Origin: DATJLY01 sp035604615
Lineage (GTDB): Bacteria > Pseudomonadota > Alphaproteobacteria > ATCC43930 > CGMCC-115725
Length of the DNA stretch: 64,000 bases
Direction of reading: 5' to 3'
Assembly (NCBI GenBank): GCA_035604615.1
Contig: DATNID010000065.1
Span: 124,001-188,000 of the forward strand
The notes under the pieces were generated by a model. The model was not told where the DNA came from. It made no database searches and saw only the letters and a program-made list of their open reading frames with translations. The position numbers and the translations under genes were made by a program. Of the stretch, positions 8,321-16,668 are shown piece by piece; the first letter of the stretch is position 1, and every line of letters starts with the position of its first letter.

Positions 8321-9198
8321 ACGACATCGCGATCGACACCATCGAGGTGCGCGGCATAAGGCTGCGCCGCGACCCGGCGCGCGAGCCCTGCTACAAGGTC
8401 GTGCGGCTTCTCACCGAGATGCGCAGCGCCGGGATCGAGACGCCGGAAGCGCTGCGCGAGTTCATCCACCGCGACATCAACAACGAGGTGCAGAGCACCG
8501 AGATCGCGGCGCAGATGCTGGTCGATTTTCCCGACGCGCCGTGGGAGCTGCGCATGTGCCTCGCGCGCCAGTGCTGGGACGAGACGCGGCACGCGTGGCT
8601 CTATGTCCGGCGCTTGAAGGAGCTCGGTGGCTACCGGGGCGAATTTCCCATCACCAATTCCGAGTGGGGCGTGACCTGCCTGTTCAAGTCGCTCCCGGCG
8701 CGCCTCGCCATTCAGAACCGTGCCTTCGAGGCCGGATCGCTCGACGTCTTCTACAAGATGGCGAAGGCGTTTCGCGACAAGGGCGACGAGCGCAGCGCCG
8801 AGCTCACCGAAGCTGTCCTCAACGACGAGATCCAGCACGTCCGCTTCGCCAATCACTGGATCAAGCAGATGGTCCAGGCGAATCCGCGTGCGCTGCTCGA
8901 GATCGCCGCCGCGGTCGACGAGGTCAACCGGATCATGCGCGCGATGACTCCGCAGGAGGGCGAGTACAGTATCGACGGCGTCGCGCTCGCGGCGGTCGGC
9001 CGGCCCAACTTCGATATCAACGTGCCGGACCGCGCGCTGGCCGCGTTCAGCGGCGAGGAGCTCGAGGCGATGCTGCGCAAGGAGGAAGAGCGCCGCGTCT
9101 GGGAGGCGGAAGAGCGCCGCAAATACCTGGAGCAGACCCGGCTCGAAGCGCAGATGCGGTCACAGGAACTGGCAGGCGCCGGACCTTCGGATCCATGA
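8317..9198 (+). CDS. Ferritin-like diiron protein, paralogue 2 (DUF455-like)
   Basis: 293 residues, starting at ATGA overlapping the previous stop. All ligand positions are kept: E57, E62, E89-x-x-H92 (CWDETRHAW), E138 (NRAFEAG) and E171-x-x-H174 (LNDEIQHVRFAN). It opens with VRGIRLRRDPAREP, as paralogue 1 does. It differs from the other copies by a longer, strongly charged C-terminal helix (residues about 250-285, rich in Glu/Arg) that could form a coiled coil or bind a partner. It is likely one of several oxidases that act on the same peptide or assemble together; the specific reaction cannot be assigned. Confidence 0.8.
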   Translation: MNDIAIDTIEVRGIRLRRDPAREPCYKVVRLLTEMRSAGIETPEALREFIHRDINNEVQSTEIAAQMLVDFPDAPWELRMCLARQCWDETRHAWLYVRRLKELGGYRGEFPITNSEWGVTCLFKSLPARLAIQNRAFEAGSLDVFYKMAKAFRDKGDERSAELTEAVLNDEIQHVRFANHWIKQMVQANPRALLEIAAAVDEVNRIMRAMTPQEGEYSIDGVALAAVGRPNFDINVPDRALAAFSGEELEAMLRKEEERRVWEAEERRKYLEQTRLEAQMRSQELAGAGPSDP

Positions 9199-9968
9199 GC
9201 GCAAATCCGGGCGGGCAAGGCGCGGCACCGCCGCTGCCGGAAGGCCCGGCGCGGGACGCACGCTTCCGCGTCGTCGACCATTGGACCGGGATGGCGAATT
9301 TTCCGGTCGGCGATCCGCAGCGCCGCTTCGAGTTCTTTCATCGCCAGATGAACGAGGAGGTCGACAGCCTCGAATGCGCGGCGCGTAATCTCGCGGATTT
9401 CGCGTCGGCCGAGTGGGACCTGCGGCTGTGCCTGGCGCGGCAATGCGCCGACGAGGCGCGGCATGCGCGAATGTTCCGCCGCTTCTTCGAGCGCGCCGGC
9501 GGCCGCGTCGGCCAGTTTCCCGTGATCAGTTTCCAGTACCGCATCGTCACCGCGATCCCGGACCTGCTCGGGCGGCTCGCCGTGCAGAACCGCAGCTTCG
9601 AGGCGGGCGGCATCGACGCCATCGCCGCCGAGATCGCGAATTGCCGCGACGACCCGGCGCAATGCGAACTGTTCGAGGCGCAACTGGCCGATGAGATCGC
9701 CCATGTCCGCTTCGCCAACGAGCACATCAACAAGGCGATCCGGTCCGATTCGCGCGCGGTGCTCGCGATCGGCCGCGCCCTTGCGCTCGCCTCGGAGGCG
9801 TTCGCCGCGCTGATGGGAAATGCGGCGACGGACGGCGCCACCCATGCCGCCGATCGGCAAGGACGGCTCGAAGCCGGATTCCGCGACGACGAGATCGCGC
9901 TTGCCGAAGCCGCGGCGCACAAGATCCGCGCCGACGAGGCAGCTCGAAAACGAGCCCGCGATGGCTAG
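9195..9968 (+). CDS. Ferritin-like diiron protein, paralogue 3 (divergent)
   Basis: 257 residues, ATGA-coupled to paralogue 2. Diiron ligands are intact (E55, E60, E87-x-x-H90 in CADEARHAR, E136 in NRSFEAGG, E167-x-x-H170 in LADEIAHVRFAN). The N-terminus is replaced by a Pro/Gly-rich stretch (SANPGGQGAAPPLPEGPARD) and lacks the LRRDPAREP motif, making it the most divergent of the four large copies. A charged C-terminal helix ends the protein. It overlaps the peptidase gene by 8 bases. Keeping every ligand while the surface changes argues for a separate step rather than decay. Confidence 0.78.
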   Translation: MSANPGGQGAAPPLPEGPARDARFRVVDHWTGMANFPVGDPQRRFEFFHRQMNEEVDSLECAARNLADFASAEWDLRLCLARQCADEARHARMFRRFFERAGGRVGQFPVISFQYRIVTAIPDLLGRLAVQNRSFEAGGIDAIAAEIANCRDDPAQCELFEAQLADEIAHVRFANEHINKAIRSDSRAVLAIGRALALASEAFAALMGNAATDGATHAADRQGRLEAGFRDDEIALAEAAAHKIRADEAARKRARDG

Positions 9969-10596
9969 CTCTGCCCGCGGGCCGCTCGTCCCTGAAGCGG
10001 GACCCTGGACCGCGCCCTTTCCCGACGCGCGGCGCCTTCTGGCCGCTTCATCGTTCTTCGTCGGGGACGCGGATCGCATCCGCGCGCTGGCGCAGCAGTT
10101 CAAGGATCGGCGCCATGTCCTCGAATCCGAGGTCCGCGGCTTCAGCATGCGCGGCGCCTTGCCCAACTGCTGCCGCATCCGCATCGAGTGCCGCCACGGT
10201 GACACGGCGGCACCGGGACAGGTGGTCGCGGCGCTGGTCGGGGACAAGATCGTCGTGCATCGCGTCGCCTATATCGGCCGCTTCGCCCGCGCGCGGGGCT
10301 TTCTCGTCACGCGCGGCGACAGCACGGCGTTTCCCGACCTGCCGATCGATGTCGCGTCGATCCTGGGCGAAGTCATAGCGGTCGAGACCGCAGCCGGCTG
10401 GCGGACGCCGCCGGCCTCGGCCGCTCCCGTCGGCCGGCCGTGGTTGGCGCGCTTGCTGATCGGTGCGATGGCCGGCTGCCTCGAAATCCACCCGCGCTTG
10501 GCACGCGGCCTGGGCGGCGCGCTGTGGCGGTGCAAACTCCGCTACAATCGCGGCAAGCGGCTGCTCCAAGGAGCCGCGGACGCGGCGCCGCGATGA
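9961..10596 (+). CDS. SipW-like S24/S26 Ser/His peptidase, candidate leader peptidase
   Basis: 211 residues from ATG 9961. Motifs of the signal-peptidase fold are visible: G60-F-S62-M (nucleophile Ser), GDKIVVH100RV where His replaces the usual Lys base, and TRGD120 as the third conserved element. Ser/His S26 enzymes are known from SipW and from archaeal and ER signal peptidases. Unlike those, no clear N-terminal membrane anchor is seen; a mildly hydrophobic stretch lies near residue 155 (LLIGAMAGC). Inside a peptide-modification operon, a role in removing the leader of the 60-residue precursor is the simplest reading. Both flanking genes overlap it (8 bases and ATGA). Confidence 0.75.
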   Translation: MASSARGPLVPEAGPWTAPFPDARRLLAASSFFVGDADRIRALAQQFKDRRHVLESEVRGFSMRGALPNCCRIRIECRHGDTAAPGQVVAALVGDKIVVHRVAYIGRFARARGFLVTRGDSTAFPDLPIDVASILGEVIAVETAAGWRTPPASAAPVGRPWLARLLIGAMAGCLEIHPRLARGLGGALWRCKLRYNRGKRLLQGAADAAPR

Positions 10597-11399
10597 ACCC
10601 GCCACCCGACAGCGAGACGGTCTCGGTGCGCGGCATCAAGCTGCGGCGCGATCCGGCACGCGAGCCCTGCTTCACCGTGACGCACCGCTTCGAGGATTTG
10701 CAGGAGCGCAACGACAACTCCCCGATTGCGCTCCGCGAGCGGCTGCACCGGCACATGCATACCGAGATGCAAACGCTGGAGATCGCCGCGCGCACGCTAG
10801 CGGATTTTCCCGACGCGCCGTGGGAGCTGAGGCTCCAGATCGCCCGGCAATGCTGGGACGAGGCGCGCCACGTCGCGTTGCTGCACCGCCGGCTGCTTGC
10901 GAAGGGCGGGCGCAAGGGCGAATTCCCGGTCATCAATTTCGACTGGGGCGTGTCGATGATGGTGCCGACGCTGCCCGGACGCCTCGCGGTGCAGAACCGG
11001 ACGCTCGAAGGCGGCGAGATGGACCTGCTGCGCGAACTCATCACGCAGTGGCGGCGCGTCGGCGACGAGGAGACCTCGCAGCTCATGGACGTGATCCTGG
11101 CCGACGAAATCCAGCACGTGCGTTATGCCAATCATTGGCTGAAGGCGCTGGGCAAGCAGACTCCGCGGGCGTTTCTGGATGTGATCAAGGCGATGCAATA
11201 TCTCAGCCAGGTGACGACGGCCGTCGCGCCGAAGCCGGGCGAAAAAAACGCCCTCGATGTCGAGTTCTCGTCGATCGACCACAACGCGGCGCCGCCCAGT
11301 GTCGAGGACCGGCGCCTCGCCGAGTTCTCCGACGCGGAGATCGGGGAATTGCTCAAGCAGGCCGGCTATGGCGCCATCGCGCCCAAGCCGGGGACATGA
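10593..11399 (+). CDS. Ferritin-like diiron protein, paralogue 4 (DUF455-like)
   Basis: 268 residues, last gene of the operon, ATGA-coupled to the peptidase gene. Ligand numbering is identical to paralogue 1: E58, E63, E90-x-x-H93, E139 and E172-x-x-H175. It opens with VRGIKLRRDPAREP. Segments such as NRTLEGGEMDLLREL and ILADEIQHVRYANHWLK are so close to paralogue 1 that the two look like the most recent duplication in the set. A convergent gene ends 12 bases downstream and no hairpin terminator was found in that short gap. Confidence 0.8.
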   Translation: MNPPPDSETVSVRGIKLRRDPAREPCFTVTHRFEDLQERNDNSPIALRERLHRHMHTEMQTLEIAARTLADFPDAPWELRLQIARQCWDEARHVALLHRRLLAKGGRKGEFPVINFDWGVSMMVPTLPGRLAVQNRTLEGGEMDLLRELITQWRRVGDEETSQLMDVILADEIQHVRYANHWLKALGKQTPRAFLDVIKAMQYLSQVTTAVAPKPGEKNALDVEFSSIDHNAAPPSVEDRRLAEFSDAEIGELLKQAGYGAIAPKPGT

Positions 11400-11411
11400 A
11401 TCCGGCTTGCG

Positions 11412-12671
11412 TCAGGCTCTCGCGTAGGGGTTTTTTGGCTCGATCCACTGCAGTAGCGCGTCGGTCAGAGGCGACTTTGCCCCGGTCTCGAAATGCCACA
11501 ATTGGGCCTCCGAGAAGGCGACCATCGTGTTCGCTTCGGCGATGCAGGGACCCTCGGCGGCGAGCAGGACATCCCAGCCGATGACCGGCAGGCCGGGAAG
11601 CAGGGCCGAGCCGCCGAGCGCGAGCCGGCACGCCTCGTCCCAGTCTGCGACCGCACGGCCGCGGATCGGCGCATCGTTCCACGGCACCGCGGCAAAACGC
11701 TGTTGCGGCCGCTCCAACCACAGCCCGTCGATCAGCTTTCCATTCTGAGGATTGACGGGCGCCCGGAGCAATGCGGTGCCTGACGGCTCGCCACCTTGCT
11801 GTCGCATCGGCAGCAAAAGAGTGCCGCTCAGAAGCCGCGCTTCGCCGCCCGGCAAGCGATAGGTCGTGATCCGCAGCCACGGCGGCGCGCGGGGAGAGAG
11901 GTCTCGCAGCGAATGGCGGGGCTCGAGAAACGGTTGCACCAGGATCGAGTCCGCCTCGGCCTGGGACGAGAGCCAGCGCGCGAAATCAGGCGCCGGCATC
12001 GCGTCGCCGGCGACCAGGAAGGCGCTCGTCGCCCCTCGCTCGACGATTGCGGTGCCGAGCGAATGCGAGCCATGGCGAGGCTTGAGGAACAGTTTTCGCC
12101 GTTCGATCCAGGGAGATGTCGAAAAGTCGGGGATCGAACCGGGGGTGATCTCGGCGAGGATGGGCGGAACCGGCATGCCGATCGCGGCTAACGCGCGCGA
12201 CATCGCGTACTTGTCGCCGGCCAGCGCCTGGTCCTCGGCTCGGCTGACGGACATGAGAAGGAGCGCGCCCTGCCGGCTGTCGAGCGTGTTTGCCAGCATC
12301 TCCTTCCGCTGCCAGGCGGAATTCGTTGGTCCCTGCGCGGCGAGGAGCACCAGGGTCTGGCCCGGTGCCTTGCCCCGCGTCCAGCCGAGCCAGACGGCGC
12401 GCGCGAGCGATACGGGGTCGAAGCGCACCGGCCCGGTCCAACATGCCGCGAGCGCCTTCACGGGGCAGGCAACGAGCCACGTCAGCCGCACCAGGGGGAT
12501 CGCCACCGGGCGGCACCATCGCGGCACCCGGCGCCACGCGTACTTGGCGCCCGCGCGCACCAGGCGATGCGAGGAGTCCGGCCCGAGATAGATGACTGAC
12601 GCGCCATCGACCGGAAGCAAATCCCAGATCTTCGCGATCAAGCGGACAAGCCTGCCGGCGGCCTCAAGCAT
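11412..12671 (-). CDS. ATP-grasp-like protein (sugar-transfer-associated type)
   Basis: 419 residues. The C-terminal two thirds resemble ATP-grasp ligases: KLFLKPRHGSHSLGTAIV looks like the ATP-binding lysine/glycine-rich strand-loop, then LRITTYR and the metal-binding end IGWDVLLAAEGPCIAEANT. This best fits the sugar-transfer-associated ATP-grasp group. Residues about 40-70 include a hydrophobic stretch (PLVRLTWLVACPV). It converges on the RiPP-type operon, so co-regulation is not shown; ATP-grasp enzymes do act in some peptide pathways, and involvement is possible but unproven. Substrate unknown. Confidence 0.65.
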   Translation of the reverse strand: MLEAAGRLVRLIAKIWDLLPVDGASVIYLGPDSSHRLVRAGAKYAWRRVPRWCRPVAIPLVRLTWLVACPVKALAACWTGPVRFDPVSLARAVWLGWTRGKAPGQTLVLLAAQGPTNSAWQRKEMLANTLDSRQGALLLMSVSRAEDQALAGDKYAMSRALAAIGMPVPPILAEITPGSIPDFSTSPWIERRKLFLKPRHGSHSLGTAIVERGATSAFLVAGDAMPAPDFARWLSSQAEADSILVQPFLEPRHSLRDLSPRAPPWLRITTYRLPGGEARLLSGTLLLPMRQQGGEPSGTALLRAPVNPQNGKLIDGLWLERPQQRFAAVPWNDAPIRGRAVADWDEACRLALGGSALLPGLPVIGWDVLLAAEGPCIAEANTMVAFSEAQLWHFETGAKSPLTDALLQWIEPKNPYARA

Positions 12672-12913
12672 GCCCGTCTCGACGCACCGCGCCGCCTCTG
12701 CGTTTCATCGCGGGTATCGAGGTTCCCGGAGCGGGCAAGGCCATGGCCGCACGCCATCGAACGTTAGGACGTTCCCTCATCGGCGGCAATCCTCTGCGCC
12801 AGTCTCGCACGCGGCGACGCGCCCATGCTGCGAAATTGTGCCGCGGCGAATTCTTGATAATGTCCATTCTGCGGACAGCGCGCGGCAAGATTGGCCCGAA
12901 GGGACACGACGGC

Positions 12914-15232
12914 ATGGCTTCGTTCGGCATCGGCAAGAGCGTGCGGCGCGTCGAGGACCGCCGCTTCCTTCTCGGCGCGGGGCGATATGTCGAAGACATC
13001 GTGCTGCCGCGCGAGGCGCATGGCGCGCTGGTGCCGTCGCCGCATGCGCATGCGCGGATCGCGGCGATCGATACGGCCGAGGCGCGGGATGCGCCGGGCG
13101 TTCTGTGCGTCCTCACCGGAGCCGACGCGCTGGCCGACGGGCTTGGTGGCCTTGCGCCCTTCACCCTGCCGGAAGACGCGGGCGGGCCCAAGGCCTATCG
13201 CACGCAATGGACGCCGCTCGCCGGCGAGCGCGTCCGCTGCGTCGGCGACCGCGTCGCCTTCGTTGTGGCGGAAACGGCGGCGCAAGCGCGCGAAGCGGCC
13301 GATCTCGTGCGCGTCAGCTATGAGCCGCTCGCCTGTGTTTCCGATTGTGCCGACGCTGCGGCGCCCGGTGCGCCGCTGGTGTGGCCGGAATGCCCAGGCA
13401 ATGTCTGCTTCGCGCTTTCCTCGGGGAGCAAGGACGCGGCCGACGCCGCTTTCGCCAAAGCCGCGCATGTCGTGCGACTGCGGCTCAAGAGCCAGCGGCT
13501 GTCGGCCAATCCGATGGAGCCGCGCGGCGCGATCGGCGACTTTCGCGCCGGCGAGGACGCCTACACGCTCTACACCACGTCGCAGAATCCGCATGGCGTG
13601 CGCACCATGCTCGCGGCCGCGGTGCTGCACATCGCCGAGACCAGGCTGCGCGTCATTTCGCCCGACGTGGGCGGCGGCTTCGGCATGAAGGCCAACGCCT
13701 ATCCCGAGGACGCGCTGGTCTTGTGGGCGTCGCGGCGTTGCGGGCGCCCGGTGAAATGGATCGCGAGCCGCACCGAATCGCTCGCCGGCGACAATCACGG
13801 CCGCGACTGCGTGTCGGACGCGGCGATGGCGCTCGACGCCGAGGGCAGGATTGTCGGCCTCACGGTCGATTCGGTGCACGCGCTCGGCGCCTATCTGCAA
13901 TCGGCAGCGGCTTCGCCGGTGCTGACCGCGGTGCGCATGATGCCAAGCGTCTATGCGGTGGGCGCGCTTCATCTCACCTCGAAGGCGGTCTTCACCAACG
14001 CCTCGCCGATGGGAGTCTATCGTGGCGCGGGCCGGCCCGAGGCGAACTATGTGGTCGAGCGACTGATCGACCGCGCGGCCGCGGTGATGGGACTGGATCC
14101 GGTCGCGTTGCGCCGGCGCAATCTCCTGCCCGCAAGCGCTCTGCCGCACCGTACCGCAACCGGTTCGGTCTATGACAGCGGCGATTTCCCCGGCGTGATG
14201 GAGCGGTGTTTGGCGCTCGGCGACTGGCCGGGCTTCGCTGCGCGGCGCGCCGCATCGGAGGCGAAGGGATTGCGGCGCGGCCGCGCGGTCGGTTGCTATA
14301 TCGAGCGCGGCGGCGTCACCAACGACCGCATGGGCCTGCGCTTCGATCCGGGCGGCACGGTGACGGTCCTCGCCGGAACGCATTCGCACGGGCAGGGCCA
14401 CGCCACGACCTATGCGCAGATGGTGGCAGAATGGCTCGGCGTGCCGTTCGATTCCATTCGCTTTGCGCAGGGCGACACCGACGCGGTGCCGTTCGGGCGC
14501 GGCACCTATGCCGCACGCAGCTCGCTGCTGGGCGGCTGCGCGCTGAAGCTCGCCGCCGACGGCATCATCGACAAGGCGCGAGCGCTTGCGGCGTTCCTGA
14601 TGGAGGCCGCGCCCGAGGATGTGCAGTTCAGCGACGGCGTCTTCGCCATCGCCGGCACCGACCGCAAGATGTCGATCGTCGAGGTGGCGAAGGCATCGTT
14701 CCGGTCGGGAGGCGTGCCGCCGCGGTTCCTCATGCTCGAGGCGAGCGGGACATGGGCGGCCGAGCCGCCGAACTATCCCAACGGCTGCCACGTCGCCGAG
14801 GTCGAGGTCGATCCCGGCACGGGCCGCGTCGCGCTGACGCGCTATACCGTGGTCGACGACATCGGCCGCGTCATCAATCCGATGATCTGCGAAGGCCAGG
14901 TGCATGGCGCGCTGGCGCAGGTGATCGGCCAGGCGCTGCTGGAGGAGGTGGTTTATGACCGCGCGGGTCAGCTCGTCACCGGCAGCTTCATCGACTATGC
15001 GATGCCGCGCGCGGACGACCTGCCGGCGTTCGCGGTCGCCTTCCACGAGGTATTGGCCACGACCAATCCGCTCGGCGTCAAGGGCGTGGGCGAGACGGCG
15101 GTGGTCACGGCGCCCGCCACCATCGTCAACGCGATCCTCGATGCGCTGCGGCCGCTGGGCGTCGACGACATCGAGACGCCGGCCAGCCCCGAGCGCGTCT
15201 GGCGGGCGCTCCAGGCCGCGCGCCGCCGCTGA
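12914..15232 (+). CDS. Orphan molybdenum hydroxylase large subunit (CoxL form II-like)
   Basis: 772 residues from ATG 12914 (aaggga 10 bases upstream). It belongs to the xanthine oxidase / aerobic CO dehydrogenase large-subunit family, which binds molybdopterin cytosine dinucleotide. Visible motifs are GKSVRRVEDRRFL at the N-terminus, PDVGGGFGMK, and VYRGAGRPE, the active-site loop of form II enzymes; form I CO dehydrogenases carry a Cys here, so true CO oxidation is unlikely. The C-terminus has GVKGVGETA with the Glu that is the catalytic base in this family. The usual FAD and [2Fe-2S] subunit genes are absent on both sides, so it must borrow them from elsewhere or act alone. Confidence 0.9.
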   Translation: MASFGIGKSVRRVEDRRFLLGAGRYVEDIVLPREAHGALVPSPHAHARIAAIDTAEARDAPGVLCVLTGADALADGLGGLAPFTLPEDAGGPKAYRTQWTPLAGERVRCVGDRVAFVVAETAAQAREAADLVRVSYEPLACVSDCADAAAPGAPLVWPECPGNVCFALSSGSKDAADAAFAKAAHVVRLRLKSQRLSANPMEPRGAIGDFRAGEDAYTLYTTSQNPHGVRTMLAAAVLHIAETRLRVISPDVGGGFGMKANAYPEDALVLWASRRCGRPVKWIASRTESLAGDNHGRDCVSDAAMALDAEGRIVGLTVDSVHALGAYLQSAAASPVLTAVRMMPSVYAVGALHLTSKAVFTNASPMGVYRGAGRPEANYVVERLIDRAAAVMGLDPVALRRRNLLPASALPHRTATGSVYDSGDFPGVMERCLALGDWPGFAARRAASEAKGLRRGRAVGCYIERGGVTNDRMGLRFDPGGTVTVLAGTHSHGQGHATTYAQMVAEWLGVPFDSIRFAQGDTDAVPFGRGTYAARSSLLGGCALKLAADGIIDKARALAAFLMEAAPEDVQFSDGVFAIAGTDRKMSIVEVAKASFRSGGVPPRFLMLEASGTWAAEPPNYPNGCHVAEVEVDPGTGRVALTRYTVVDDIGRVINPMICEGQVHGALAQVIGQALLEEVVYDRAGQLVTGSFIDYAMPRADDLPAFAVAFHEVLATTNPLGVKGVGETAVVTAPATIVNAILDALRPLGVDDIETPASPERVWRALQAARRR

Positions 15233-15449
15233 TGCCCGACGCGCGGCCCTTTCGACAAGGATGACGACGAGATGCGCCGCAGCGGATCCCGTTAGAGCAA
15301 AGGAATTCAGCAACGAAATCTGCCGGAAGCGGAAGCTTCATCGCGGAAACCCTCGACCTTGCGGCGAATTTCCGCCAGTTGTATCGATCTATATGGGTGA
15401 CGACCCTCCGGCGCGCTCATCGATCCCGCGGTCATCCGGGAGGTACTGA

Positions 15450-16646
15450 ATGAGCCAAGTTCATAGCATCGCGATCATCGGCGGCGGGCTGGCCGGATTG
15501 GCTGCCGCCAACGCGCTCGCCGCCTTCGGCTTCGAGGTGGAGGTATTCGAGCGGTCGTCGACGCTCGCCGAGATCGGCGCCGGCATCAATATCAGCCCTC
15601 AGGCGGTCAAGGCACTTCGGGCGATCGGACTGGGCGACAAGCTCGCCGCCACGGCCAACATTCACCCCGACACTGTCACTTTCGACATGCATACCGGGGA
15701 ACAGCTCGAACGTCGCGATGCGCAGGCAGCGCTGGCCCGCTACGGCGCCCCTCACCTCACCTTCCATCGCGCCGACCTCATGAACGGGCTTGCGAGCGGC
15801 CTCGATCCCGCGCGTCTCCACCTCGATCACCGTCTCTCCGGATTCGAGGAGCGGGCGGAGAGCGTGACGTTGACCTTCGCCAACGGCGCATCCTACGAAG
15901 CCGATGTTCTGGTCGCCGCGGACGGCGTCCGCTCGGTCGTCCGCCACGCGCTCTACGGCGACGACAATCCCACCTATACCGGCCAGATGGTGTGGCGCGC
16001 GCTGTTGAGGGGCGACGACGTTCCACCCGAGGTGCTGGAGCCTTCGGGCCATATCCAGTGGATCGGACCCGGCCGCCATTTCTTCGCCTACTATCTGCGC
16101 GGCCGCGAGGTGGTCAACATCGTGACCCAGGAAGACACAGACAAGTGGGTCGAGGAAGGGTGGTCGATCCCGGGCGATCCTGATGAGATGCGCCTGAGCT
16201 TTCCCAACCCTGAGCCGCGGCTCGAACGGCTCTTGAGCGTCGTGACCCGGTGCTCGAAATGGGGTCTCTTCATGCGTCCCCTGACCGAGCGATGGGGACA
16301 CGGGCGCATCCAGCTCATCGGCGACGCGGCGCATGCGATGCTGCCGAACGCCGGACAGGGCGCCTGCCAGGCGTTCGAGGACGCCTACACGCTGGCGCGA
16401 TGGTTCGACGCCCAGCGCAGCGATCCGGTCGAAGCCCTTCGCAACTTTCGCCGCATTCGCGTACCGCGCGTGCATGGCATCCAGCTTCGCTCGTTCGTCA
16501 ATGCCCGGATCAAGCACATGCACGACCGCACGGCGCAGAAGGCGATCCTCGCGCGAGACAACAATGTCGACAGCATGGCGTGGATCGTCGGATACGATCC
16601 CGTCGAGGGCTGGAACAAGCCGCCGACCGTTCCCGCAATCGAGTAA
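15450..16646 (+). CDS. FAD-dependent aromatic monooxygenase (salicylate hydroxylase/NicC-like)
   Basis: 398 residues; gggagg lies just before the ATG. The FAD-binding GxGxxG (IIGGGLAGLAAANAL, residues 8-22) and the GDAAHAMLPNAGQGA motif near residue 290 place it in class A flavoprotein monooxygenases such as salicylate, 3-hydroxybenzoate and 6-hydroxynicotinate hydroxylases. These use NAD(P)H and O2 to hydroxylate an aromatic ring in the cytosol. A LivK-type binding-protein gene starts 22 bases downstream and probably shares the transcript, suggesting uptake and first attack on an aromatic compound. Substrate not resolvable. Confidence 0.88.
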   Translation: MSQVHSIAIIGGGLAGLAAANALAAFGFEVEVFERSSTLAEIGAGINISPQAVKALRAIGLGDKLAATANIHPDTVTFDMHTGEQLERRDAQAALARYGAPHLTFHRADLMNGLASGLDPARLHLDHRLSGFEERAESVTLTFANGASYEADVLVAADGVRSVVRHALYGDDNPTYTGQMVWRALLRGDDVPPEVLEPSGHIQWIGPGRHFFAYYLRGREVVNIVTQEDTDKWVEEGWSIPGDPDEMRLSFPNPEPRLERLLSVVTRCSKWGLFMRPLTERWGHGRIQLIGDAAHAMLPNAGQGACQAFEDAYTLARWFDAQRSDPVEALRNFRRIRVPRVHGIQLRSFVNARIKHMHDRTAQKAILARDNNVDSMAWIVGYDPVEGWNKPPTVPAIE

Positions 16647-16668
16647 CCGACAACCTGGAGGATCCGCC

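Noticed and set aside
5524..11399. Reading the peptide cluster as a lasso peptide pathway
   Set aside because: The leader motif and the RRE fit, but no lasso cyclase (asparagine-synthetase-like) or B2 protease is present and the core is Cys/Trp-rich.
5742..11399. Reading the ferritin-like proteins as iron-storage ferritins or bacterioferritins
   Set aside because: Their length, the repeated ExxH ligand order and the DUF455-like segments do not match ferritin; they sit beside an RRE and a precursor.
12764..15313. 849-codon minus-strand frame opposite the molybdenum hydroxylase
   Set aside because: Antisense shadow caused by high GC; Arg/His-rich, no motif, no start signal.
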